Origin: Agromyces marinus
Lineage (GTDB): Bacteria; Actinomycetota; Actinomycetes; Actinomycetales; Microbacteriaceae
DNA length: 64,000 nt
Assembly: GCF_021442325.1 (NCBI RefSeq)
Contig: NZ_CP087879.1
Span: 930,001-994,000 of the forward strand
Reading direction: 5' to 3'
The notes beneath the pieces were generated by a model that saw nothing but the letters and a program-made list of their open reading frames with translations, searched no databases and was not told where the DNA came from. Every line of letters starts with the position of its first letter. Position 1 is the first letter of the stretch. Both the position numbers and the translations under genes were made by a program. Below, piece after piece: positions 34,708-43,495 of the stretch.

Positions 34708-35693
34708 CAGGTGAGGTTCTCGACGAGCGCGCGGATGTCGTCCACGCTCAACCACTGGTCGTTCGAGTCCGAGCGGTAGGCGAACCCGTCCGGTACGGGA
34801 TCGCCCTCGGGCGCCGTGAACCCCCACTCGGCGATCGTCGGAAGCACGACGTACCGGTCGCCCATGAGCAGGGTCCGCCTGCTGTCGTCCTCGGAGATCA
34901 TCTCCTCGTGGAGCTTCTCACCGGGGCGGATGCCGATGTCGACCGTCTCGCTGCCCGGTGCGACGGCTTCGACGACGTCGAGGATGCGCGTGCTCGGGAT
35001 GCGCGGGACGTAGAGCTCGCCGCCGCGCATCAGGTCGAAGGAGTCGACGACGAACTGCACGGCTTCGGGAAGCGTGATCCAGAACCGCGTCATCCGCTCG
35101 TCCGTGATCGGGAGCGGCCTGCCTTCCGCTGCCAGTCGCTTGAAGAAGGGGATGACCGAACCGCGCGAGCCCATCACGTTGCCGTATCGCACGACGCAGA
35201 AGCGGGTGTCGTACGCGGCGGCGTAGTGGTTGCCGGACTGGAAGAGCTTGTCGGCGGCGAGCTTGGTCGCGCCGTAGAGGTTGAGCGGGCTGGAGGCCTT
35301 GTCGGTGGAGAGCGCGACGACGCGCTTCACGCCGGCGTCGATCGACGCTTCGATGACGTTCTGGGACCCGACGATGTTCGTCTGGACGAACTCGAAGGGG
35401 TTGTACTCCGCCGTGTCGACCTGCTTGAGCGCAGCGGCGTGCACGACGTAGTCGACGCCGTGCATCGCACGGCGCAGCCGGTGCTGGTCGCGGATGTCGC
35501 CGATGAACCACCGCAACCGAGGGTCGTTGTCGAGCAACTGACGCGCCTCGTACTGCTTGAGTTCGTCACGCGAGAAGATGACGATGCGTTCGGGGTCGTG
35601 GTCCTGAAGCAGTTGCCGGATGAATGCCTTGCCGAACGAGCCCGTCCCGCCGGTGACGAGAACGGACGAACCGTCGAGAATTGACAATGCCAT
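34707..35693 (-). CDS. pseB: UDP-N-acetylglucosamine 4,6-dehydratase (inverting)
   Basis: 328 residues. First step of CMP-pseudaminic acid synthesis: dehydration and C5 inversion of UDP-GlcNAc. SDR-type Rossmann start VLVTGGTGSFGKAFI, FSRDELKQYEARQL, GDIRDQHRLRRAM, AAALKQVDTAEYNPFEFVQT (PseB/FlaA1 pattern), ALSTDKASSPLNLYGATKLAADKLF with the YGATK catalytic motif, then RYGNVMGSRGSVIPFF. ATG 35693 lies only two bases after GAGAGG, while an in-frame TTG at 35687 has ideal 8-base spacing, so translation may begin at the TTG. Confidence 0.95.
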   Translation of the reverse strand: MALSILDGSSVLVTGGTGSFGKAFIRQLLQDHDPERIVIFSRDELKQYEARQLLDNDPRLRWFIGDIRDQHRLRRAMHGVDYVVHAAALKQVDTAEYNPFEFVQTNIVGSQNVIEASIDAGVKRVVALSTDKASSPLNLYGATKLAADKLFQSGNHYAAAYDTRFCVVRYGNVMGSRGSVIPFFKRLAAEGRPLPITDERMTRFWITLPEAVQFVVDSFDLMRGGELYVPRIPSTRILDVVEAVAPGSETVDIGIRPGEKLHEEMISEDDSRRTLLMGDRYVVLPTIAEWGFTAPEGDPVPDGFAYRSDSNDQWLSVDDIRALVENLT

Positions 35694-35799
35694 AACCTCT
35701 CAGTTGTTGCGGCGCGTTCCGCGTTGCGGTCAACCACTCAAGCTTACCCAGTCGGCCGGGCCGCGGCCGTCGAGCCGGGGGCGCCGTGAAGGAGGGGTC

Positions 35800-36807
35800 A
35801 TGCGGGTCGCGTTGCGTGCCGATGCCGGCGTGCGTCAGGGGACCGGTCACGTCATGCGCTGTCTCACGCTGGGCGGGGAGCTGCTCCGTCGCGGTCACGA
35901 TGTGCGCCTCGTGACCGCGCCGATCGACGTGGAATGGCTCCAGGCGGCGATTCGGGAGAGCGGGATCCGTGTTGAGCCGGCGGTTGCACACCGGATCGAT
36001 GCGGCGAGTCACCGCAGGATCGGGGCGGACTGGACGGTCGTCGACTCCTACTTGATCCCGCCGGAGGAGATCGACCTGCTCGCCGCCGACGGAAACGTGC
36101 TGATGGTCGTCGATGGAGACGTCCGTGGCGTCCGCGCGCACCTCTATCTCGACCAGAACCTCGGTGCCGACCGGCATCCCTGGCCCGACATCGCCCGGGA
36201 CCGGCAACTGCTCGGCGCGCAGTACGCGCTCATCCGCCGTTCGGTCGTCGAGGCGCGGCGGCCGCGGCCGTGGAACTGGCCGGAGCGCGAAGCGCCCCGC
36301 CTGGTGGTCATGCTCGGCGGCTCCGACCCCCGCGGGCTGACGGGACTCGTCGCGGCGGAGCTCGCCCGGATCGACCACGACCTGCGCGTCACCGTCGTGG
36401 TCCCGCCCGGGGCGCGGGAGGCGGTCGCGCGGCGACTCGGGGCGGACCCGCGGTTCAGCCTCATCGAGACGACGCCTCGGCTCGTCGACCACCTCGCCGC
36501 CGCGGACCTCGTCGTCTCGGCCGCCGGGACGACCGCGTGGGAGATCTGCACCCTCGGCCTGCCGGCGGTGCTCCTCGCGGTGGTCGACAACCAGCGGGAG
36601 TCGCTCGCACGCGCATCCGAACTCGGACTGTGCGTGGGGGCCGACGTGACCGAGCGCGACGACCTCGGCGGCCTCGCCGAGTCGGTCCGGTCGCTGATCG
36701 CGGATGAGCCGCTCCGGCGGCGCCTCTCGGAGCGCTGCCTCGAGCACTTCGACGGGGGAGGGGCGCGACGCGTCGCCGAGACGATGGAGCGGCACGTCTA
36801 CGCTTGA
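35800..36807 (+). CDS. pseG: UDP-2,4-diacetamido-2,4,6-trideoxy-beta-L-altropyranose hydrolase
   Basis: 335 residues. Releases UDP and gives the free sugar used by PseI. MurG-like GT-B fold; N-terminal VALRADAGVRQGTGHVMRCLTLG carries the G-x-G-H-x-x-R-C-L motif of PseG. Later VVDSYLIPPEE, DQNLGADRHPW, GAQYALIRRSV, MLGGSDPRGLTG and SAAGTTAWEICTLGLPAVLLAVVDNQ. Strong AAGGAGGGG site before ATG 35800. It is divergent from pseB and followed closely by the cytidylyltransferase. Confidence 0.92.
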   Translation: MRVALRADAGVRQGTGHVMRCLTLGGELLRRGHDVRLVTAPIDVEWLQAAIRESGIRVEPAVAHRIDAASHRRIGADWTVVDSYLIPPEEIDLLAADGNVLMVVDGDVRGVRAHLYLDQNLGADRHPWPDIARDRQLLGAQYALIRRSVVEARRPRPWNWPEREAPRLVVMLGGSDPRGLTGLVAAELARIDHDLRVTVVVPPGAREAVARRLGADPRFSLIETTPRLVDHLAAADLVVSAAGTTAWEICTLGLPAVLLAVVDNQRESLARASELGLCVGADVTERDDLGGLAESVRSLIADEPLRRRLSERCLEHFDGGGARRVAETMERHVYA

Positions 36808-36811
36808 CGAC

Positions 36812-37525
36812 ATGATGCTCGCCGTCCTGCAGGCCCGCTGCAGCTCGACTCGCCTGCCGGGCAAGGTGCTCGCGCCGGTCCTGGACCGGCCCATGATCCT
36901 GCGTCAGCTCGAGCGCATCGAGCGTGCGGCGCGCATCGACGGGCTCGTCGTCGTGACCTCCGTCGATCCCAGCGACGATCCGTTGGTCGAGGTCCTCGAC
37001 GGCGAGGGCATCCCGACCAGACGCGGCTCGCTCGCGGACGTGTACTCGAGGTTCGCCGGCGTCGTCGACGAGTTCGGGCCCGAGCACATCGTGCGACTCA
37101 CCGCCGACTGCCCGCTCACCGACCCCGAGGTGATCGACCTCGTCGCCCAGCGGCACCTCGAGTCCGGTGCCGACTACACGTCCAACGCGCTGATCCGCAC
37201 GTTCCCGCACGGTCTCGACGTCGAATGCGTCTCCGCCGACGCGTTCCGACGCTTGGGCGCCCTCGGGCTCGGTCCGCGTGAGCGCGAACACGTCACCCTC
37301 GGCCTCTACGCCCGCCCCGAGATGTTCAGGATCGAGCACGTGGTTCGCGAGCCCGACCTCTCGGGCCTGCGGTGGACGGTCGACTACCGGTCCGACCTGG
37401 AGTTCGTCCGCCGCGTGTACGCCGAGCTCCATCCCTCGGATCCCGCGTTCGGGACCCGCGACATCCTCGCACTGCTCGAGTCCCGGCCGGAACTGGTGCA
37501 CACCGCCGACGACATCGGCGACTGA
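36812..37525 (+). CDS. SpsF-type cytidylyltransferase, PseF candidate
   Basis: 237 residues. Nucleotidyltransferase of the CMP-KDO synthetase/SpsF group: VLQARCSSTRLPGKVL (R-x-x-S-x-R-x-P-x-K) at the N-terminus, MILRQLERIERA, VRLTADCPLTDPEVIDLV and a C-terminal LRWTVDYRSDLEFVRRVY. By position next to pseG it should activate pseudaminic acid with CTP. Typical PseF proteins are similar in size; this one looks more like SpsF, so substrate assignment is contextual. It lies four bases after pseG. TACGCT ends 7 bases before ATG 36812. Confidence 0.8.
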   Translation: MMLAVLQARCSSTRLPGKVLAPVLDRPMILRQLERIERAARIDGLVVVTSVDPSDDPLVEVLDGEGIPTRRGSLADVYSRFAGVVDEFGPEHIVRLTADCPLTDPEVIDLVAQRHLESGADYTSNALIRTFPHGLDVECVSADAFRRLGALGLGPREREHVTLGLYARPEMFRIEHVVREPDLSGLRWTVDYRSDLEFVRRVYAELHPSDPAFGTRDILALLESRPELVHTADDIGD

Positions 37526-37547
37526 CGACCGCGGCCCGGCGAGCGCT

Positions 37548-37561
37548 TAGGATCGAACCCA
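37548..37561 (+). promoter_or_regulatory. Leaderless-type promoter of the nucleotide-sugar dehydrogenase gene
   Basis: TAGGAT (37548-37553) ends 7 bases before ATG 37561; no ribosome-binding site is seen. Confidence 0.45.
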
Positions 37562-38877
37562 TGCGTATCGCCGTCGTGGCCCTCGGAAAGATCGGCCTCC
37601 CCCTTGCAGTCCAGTTCGCAGATCGAGGTCACGACGTGGTCGGCGTCGACGTGAACCGAGCGGTCGTCGACCTGGTGAACCAGGGCACCGAGCCCTTCCC
37701 GGGCGAGGCGCACCTGCAGGAGAAGCTCAGCGAGCTCGTTCCCGCCGGTCGCCTGCGCGCGACGACGGACTACGCCGACGCGATCCCCGGCGCAGACGCC
37801 GTCGTCCTCGTCGTGCCGCTGTTCGTGGACGACGCGACCTGGGAGCCGGACTTCGGCTGGATGGATGCCGCGACGGCGTCGCTCGCCGAACACCTCACCC
37901 CGGGCACGCTCGTCTCGTACGAGACCACGCTTCCCGTCGGCACCACGCGGACGCGCTGGAAGCCCATGCTCGAGGAGGGTTCCGGACTCGTCGAGGGTCG
38001 TGACTTCCACCTCGTCTTCTCGCCCGAGCGCGTGCTCACCGGGCGCGTGTTCGCCGACCTGAAGAAGTACCCGAAGCTCGTCGGAGGCCTGAGCGAGGCC
38101 GGTGCGAGCCGTGCTGTCGAGTTCTACGAGCAGGTCCTCACCTTCGACGAGCGGCCGGACCTCGAGCGTGGCAACGGCGTGTGGGATCTGGGCAGTGCCG
38201 AGGCCGCGGAGATGGCCAAGCTCGCGGAGACCACCTACCGGGACGTCAACATCGGATTGGCCAACCAGTTCGCGCTCTTCGCGGACCAGGTCGGCATCGA
38301 CGTCTACTCGGTCATCGATGCGAGCAACTCGCAGCCGTTCAGCCACATCCACCGGCCCGGCATCGCGGTGGGCGGCCACTGCATCCCGGTGTACCCGCGT
38401 CTGTACCTCTCGACCGACCGCGATGCGGAGATCGTTCGCACCGCGCGCCTGCTCAACGCGTCGATGCCGGGCCGCCTCGTCGACCAGGCGGCCGCGATCC
38501 TCGGTGATCTCGAGGGCCTGACCGCAGTCGTCCTGGGTGCCGCCTACCGCGGTGGCGTGAAGGAGACGGCGTTCTCCGGTGTCTTCGCGACCGTCGAGGC
38601 GCTGCGCGCCCGCGGCGCGAGGGTGCTCGTGCACGACCCGCTCTACTCCGACGAGGAACTCGGCCGATTCGGCTGGGATGCGTTCCACTTCGGCGACCGG
38701 GTCGACCTCGCGATCGTGCAGGCCGACCACGCCGAGTACCGCACGATGCAGCCGGCCGATGTCGCAGGGGTCCGGCTGCTCGTGGACGGGCGCAACATCA
38801 CCGACGCCCGGACCTGGGCCGGTACTCCGCGCATCGTGATCGGAGCGGGCGGCATCGCGGCTCCCGTCGCGCCGTGA
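37561..38877 (+). CDS. Nucleotide-sugar 6-dehydrogenase (WbpA/WecC/TviB type)
   Basis: 438 residues. NAD-dependent double oxidation of a UDP-HexNAc to the uronic acid. N-terminal VVALGKIGLPLAVQFADRGHDVVGVD, SYETTLPVGTTR, VFSPERVLTGRVFADLKKYPKLVGG (typical of UDP-GlcNAc/ManNAc dehydrogenases rather than UDP-glucose ones), catalytic Cys in VGGHCIPVYP (~275) and a C-terminal Rossmann half. Likely product UDP-GlcNAcA for the WlbA/WlbC/WlbB/2-epimerase route, or UDP-ManNAcA if WecB acts first. It is transcribed from its own promoter in front of glf. Confidence 0.9.
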   Translation: MRIAVVALGKIGLPLAVQFADRGHDVVGVDVNRAVVDLVNQGTEPFPGEAHLQEKLSELVPAGRLRATTDYADAIPGADAVVLVVPLFVDDATWEPDFGWMDAATASLAEHLTPGTLVSYETTLPVGTTRTRWKPMLEEGSGLVEGRDFHLVFSPERVLTGRVFADLKKYPKLVGGLSEAGASRAVEFYEQVLTFDERPDLERGNGVWDLGSAEAAEMAKLAETTYRDVNIGLANQFALFADQVGIDVYSVIDASNSQPFSHIHRPGIAVGGHCIPVYPRLYLSTDRDAEIVRTARLLNASMPGRLVDQAAAILGDLEGLTAVVLGAAYRGGVKETAFSGVFATVEALRARGARVLVHDPLYSDEELGRFGWDAFHFGDRVDLAIVQADHAEYRTMQPADVAGVRLLVDGRNITDARTWAGTPRIVIGAGGIAAPVAP

Positions 38878-40071
<1,194 letters not shown>

Positions 40072-40091
40072 CCCGTCGGACCCGGTCTGCC

Positions 40092-40123
40092 CGTCGGCGC
40101 GACGCAGCAGCTTCGCGCCGACG
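40092..40123. terminator. Hairpin between glf and the convergent galactofuranosyltransferase
   Basis: Perfect 11-bp stem (CGTCGGCGCGA, 40092-40102; TCGCGCCGACG, 40113-40123) with a 10-base loop. Confidence 0.7.
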
Positions 40124-40140
40124 AGTCGACCGGCGCCGGA

Positions 40141-42060
40141 TCAGGCGTCGAAGGTCTTCCGCCACGCCTCGGGCGAGGTGATCTCTGGCAGGGCCTCGCG
40201 GTACCGCCGCGAGAGTTCGGGCCAGCGGCGCTTCAGCTCGCGGTGCAGGCGACGGCTCTGACGCACGAGGCGGCGGAATTCGCGCGGGTCGCGCGTGTAT
40301 CGCACCTTGCCGGTGCCGTCGGCGGTCGACACGAGCGCGCTGTCGTAGACCGGCAGCCGGAACCAGGTCGCGTCTCTCTTGGCGAGCTCGACCTGAGGCG
40401 CGGAGACGTTGCGCGGTTGCGGTTTCGTGAACCACTGGCGCGCGACCATCCGCGCGGTGAAGATCACGAGCGGGATGCCCCGCGGGCCCTTGGCCGGCTT
40501 GCCGTCGGGGCCGAGCGGGAACACCTTCTTGCCCTCGACCGTGGCCGGAACCTCGTCATCGGTCTTCAGGACGGCCTTCTCGGGGAATCGCCCGGCCTCG
40601 GCGCGCAGTTCGCCGAGGATCGAGCCGATCTCGGCCTGCATGTGGGCCGGTCCGCGAAGGACGTCCTTCAGGGCGCGATGCCGCAGCGTCACCGGGTAGT
40701 ACTGCATCGACAGCAGGTGGCGGAGGTCCCAGCGCCAGCTGTCCTCCATCAGCTGCCCGCCGTCGTCGTGCGGGGAATGGAGCAGGGCGGCGACGAAGCG
40801 GTTGCGGGCGTGGAAGTACGCCTGCCAGTCGATCGAGTCGTCCTTGTCGAGCCACGACACGTGCCAGAGCGCCGCACCGGGCAGGGTCACGGTCGGGTAC
40901 CCGCCCGAGCGGGCGCGGAGGCAGTACTCGGCGTCGTCCCACTTGATGAACGCGGGCAGCGCGAGGCCGGTGTCGCGCAGCGTCGCCGTCGGGATGAGGC
41001 AGAACCACCAGCCGTTGTAGTCGGTGTCCATGCGGGCGTGCATCCAGCGCGTCTGCCGCAGGTTGCTGAAGCGGAAGTCGTGCGGGACCTCGTCGTGAGG
41101 CTGCGCGTGCCACATGAAGGGTCCGAGGTCCATGCTCTCGGCGAACGCGTGCATGACCGGCCGGTCGAGCAGGTCGAACATGTGGCCGCCGACGATCACC
41201 GGCTGCGTCGCGTAGCGCGCGAACCGGACGGACCGCGCGATGCTCTCGGGCTCGATGGTGACGTCGTCGTCGAGGAGGATCACGAACTCGCTGGTGCCGC
41301 CCTCGAGGGTCTCGAGCATCGAGCGGGCGAAGCCGCCCGATCCGCCGAGGTTCGCCTGTTCGATGACCTCGAGGCGGTCGCCCATGCGTTCGGCGATCCC
41401 GGGGTACTCCTCGCGATCCCGGACACGCTGCGAGCCCTGGTCGACGACGTAGACCCGGTCGAGCACCTCGGCCACCGAGTCGTCGGAGGCGAGCGCGTCG
41501 AGGGTCCGGACGCAGTAGTCGGCCTTGTTCATCGTGGTGATGCCGATCGAGGCGCGTCCGTCGCGCACCGCGTCGACGTCCGTCTCCCAGGCCGCGTCGC
41601 TCAGCACGACGTCGCCGCGGCCCGCGACGATGTCGAACCAGTACCATCCGCCGTCGCCGAAGGTCGTGACCGGGAGATCGACGCGCACCTCGGCGCCCTC
41701 TCCCGAGAACGACTCGGATGCCACCCGCTGCGGCACGCCCTGCGCGGTCGACCGGTACACCAGGAGGGTCCCCGACCCGCTCAGCGTCGCGCGAAGCCGG
41801 ATCCGGTCGACCACGGTCCAGTGCTGCCAGTAGGACGCGGGGAACGCGTTGAAGTAGCCGGCGAACGACATCCGCTCGCCCGAGGCCACACGGAACCGGC
41901 CCCGCCCCAGCACGTCGTCGATGTGCGCCCGGTCGCTCACGCGCACCTCGCGCGTGCCGAAGCGCGCCCACACGTCGGCGTCGACGTACAGCGGGAGGAC
42001 GTCGGGGTCGCCGTCCTGCGGGAAGACGACGCGCTGCAGCTCGGTCCAGGTCGAGGTCAA
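40141..42060 (-). CDS. GlfT2-like bifunctional galactofuranosyltransferase
   Basis: 639 residues, essentially the length of mycobacterial GlfT2 (637). N-terminal beta-sandwich domain to ~190 (WYWFDIVAGRGDVVLSDAAW), then GT-A domain: IGITTMNKADYCVRTLDAL, YVVDQGSQRV, NLGGSGGFARSMLE, metal site VILLDDDVTIEPES and acceptor-side IKWDDAEYCLRARSGGYP, followed by LPGAALWHVSW. A helical C-terminal domain follows. It polymerises galactofuranose on a lipid-linked primer. The start is a TTG at 42060 with GGAG seven bases upstream; the same frame stays open far upstream but without homology. No arabinan enzymes are seen. Confidence 0.9.
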   Translation of the reverse strand: MTSTWTELQRVVFPQDGDPDVLPLYVDADVWARFGTREVRVSDRAHIDDVLGRGRFRVASGERMSFAGYFNAFPASYWQHWTVVDRIRLRATLSGSGTLLVYRSTAQGVPQRVASESFSGEGAEVRVDLPVTTFGDGGWYWFDIVAGRGDVVLSDAAWETDVDAVRDGRASIGITTMNKADYCVRTLDALASDDSVAEVLDRVYVVDQGSQRVRDREEYPGIAERMGDRLEVIEQANLGGSGGFARSMLETLEGGTSEFVILLDDDVTIEPESIARSVRFARYATQPVIVGGHMFDLLDRPVMHAFAESMDLGPFMWHAQPHDEVPHDFRFSNLRQTRWMHARMDTDYNGWWFCLIPTATLRDTGLALPAFIKWDDAEYCLRARSGGYPTVTLPGAALWHVSWLDKDDSIDWQAYFHARNRFVAALLHSPHDDGGQLMEDSWRWDLRHLLSMQYYPVTLRHRALKDVLRGPAHMQAEIGSILGELRAEAGRFPEKAVLKTDDEVPATVEGKKVFPLGPDGKPAKGPRGIPLVIFTARMVARQWFTKPQPRNVSAPQVELAKRDATWFRLPVYDSALVSTADGTGKVRYTRDPREFRRLVRQSRRLHRELKRRWPELSRRYREALPEITSPEAWRKTFDA

Positions 42061-42107
42061 GGGTGCACTCCGGAAGGGTCGATGAGCCGACGGCGAGCGG
42101 TCGGCGG

Positions 42108-43337
42108 CTACGAGCCTACCGCCACCCCGCGTGCGAGCCTCGGAGCGAGCTTCCAGAGTTGCACGCCCAGCACGGCGAGCTCGGCGGCCGCGAGACCCCA
42201 CGCCACACCGGGCACCCCGATCGTGAGCAGCAGCGGGATCATGAGCGCAGTGCCGACGACGGCCCCCGCGATCGTGCTCGTCGAGAGCACGCGCGACATG
42301 CCGAGGGCGGTCAGGCACGCGAAGCCCGTGAGCTGCGAGGCGAGGATCGCCGCGAGGTTCACGCCCATCGGGATCGACAGATCGAAGGGGATGGCGAGTT
42401 CGCCGCCCGAGAGGATGCCGCCGGCCCACGGAGCGAGCGCCGCGAACGCGACGCCGCCGAGCGCGCCGAGCCCGAGCCCGATCGCGGTGACCCGGCGGGC
42501 GCGCGAGACGAGCACGTCGGGGTCGGGGTTCGGCACCCACCCCTGGGCGACCTGGACGATCGGCCGCGTCGCGTACAGCGCGAGCCGGACCATCCGCTCG
42601 GCCAGCGCGTACACCGCGGTCGCGGAGGGCACGAAGACCTGCACGAGCAGGATCGGCACGTTCACGTAGACCGCCGAGGTCGCCGACATCGCGACCGTGT
42701 GACCCTGACCGCGGAGGTTGCTCGCTGCGCGGACCGGCGAGAGCGACGCATGCCATCCCCGATGGCGGCGGAGGATGTCGGCCGAGGCGATCGCCGCCGA
42801 CACGACGACCCCGGCCAGCTGGAGGCCGGCGAACCACACGGCGTTCCCGGTGACGACGACCGCGACGGCACCCGCGATCGTGCCGGCGAGCCTCGGTGCG
42901 GTGTCGATGAGGAGGAACCGGAGCGGGCTGCGCTCGCCGACGTAGAACCACCCCGCTCCGAGCGCGACGAGGATGCCGCTGACGGTCGTCAACGCGGCCA
43001 GCACCGGCTGGTCCGGGGCGAACGCGATGGCCACGACGACCGCGACCGGCACGATCACGACGCACAGCCACGCCCGACTGAGCAGCGAATCGGCGAAGTA
43101 CCCGCCTCGCTCCTCGACGGCGCGCGACGCGACCTCGGTCGGGCCGACGACGCCCCAGCCGTACACCGCGGGGACGAACGCGAAGCCCGCGACCGCCTGC
43201 GCGACGGCGATCGTGGCCCAGGCCTCGGTGCCCGCAGCGATGATGACCGCGGGGATCACGAGCAGGCTCACGAGCCCGCTCAGCACGACCGACAGGCCGT
43301 AGCCGCCGGCGGCGCGGGCGAGGACGGACCGTCGCAT
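42108..43337 (-). CDS. Wzx-like polysaccharide flippase (MATE/MOP superfamily)
   Basis: 409 residues, about 12 hydrophobic helices, for example GLSVVLSGLVSLLVIPAVII, AWLCVVIVPVAVVVAIAFAP and TIAGAVVGTALMIPLLLTIG. The overall pattern is that of oligosaccharide flippases of the PST/Wzx group moving undecaprenyl-linked repeat units across the membrane. ATG 43337 is chosen for its AGGAG site; an ATG at 43388 would add 17 residues. It is divergent from the LicD-methyltransferase gene. The presence of both a flippase and ABC exporters suggests more than one polymer. Confidence 0.82.
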   Translation of the reverse strand: MRRSVLARAAGGYGLSVVLSGLVSLLVIPAVIIAAGTEAWATIAVAQAVAGFAFVPAVYGWGVVGPTEVASRAVEERGGYFADSLLSRAWLCVVIVPVAVVVAIAFAPDQPVLAALTTVSGILVALGAGWFYVGERSPLRFLLIDTAPRLAGTIAGAVAVVVTGNAVWFAGLQLAGVVVSAAIASADILRRHRGWHASLSPVRAASNLRGQGHTVAMSATSAVYVNVPILLVQVFVPSATAVYALAERMVRLALYATRPIVQVAQGWVPNPDPDVLVSRARRVTAIGLGLGALGGVAFAALAPWAGGILSGGELAIPFDLSIPMGVNLAAILASQLTGFACLTALGMSRVLSTSTIAGAVVGTALMIPLLLTIGVPGVAWGLAAAELAVLGVQLWKLAPRLARGVAVGS

Positions 43338-43438
43338 GCGGCTCCTGTTCGCTCGGGCGGCCCCGAGGGGGAGTCGGGGTCGGTCCATTGTGCAGCACGG
43401 AGGCCCCGGGAGGCGACGGCGCCCGTCGGCGGACGGAC

Positions 43439-43444
43439 GTAGAA
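43439..43444 (+). promoter_or_regulatory. Candidate -10 element of the LicD-methyltransferase gene
   Basis: TAGAAT, giving a leader of roughly 45 bases with an AGAGAGG ribosome-binding site before GTG 43496. Confidence 0.4.
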
Positions 43445-43495
43445 TCGTCGGGTCGGCCGGTCACGGCTGTCTCCACGAGCCGCAGAGAGGGTCCC

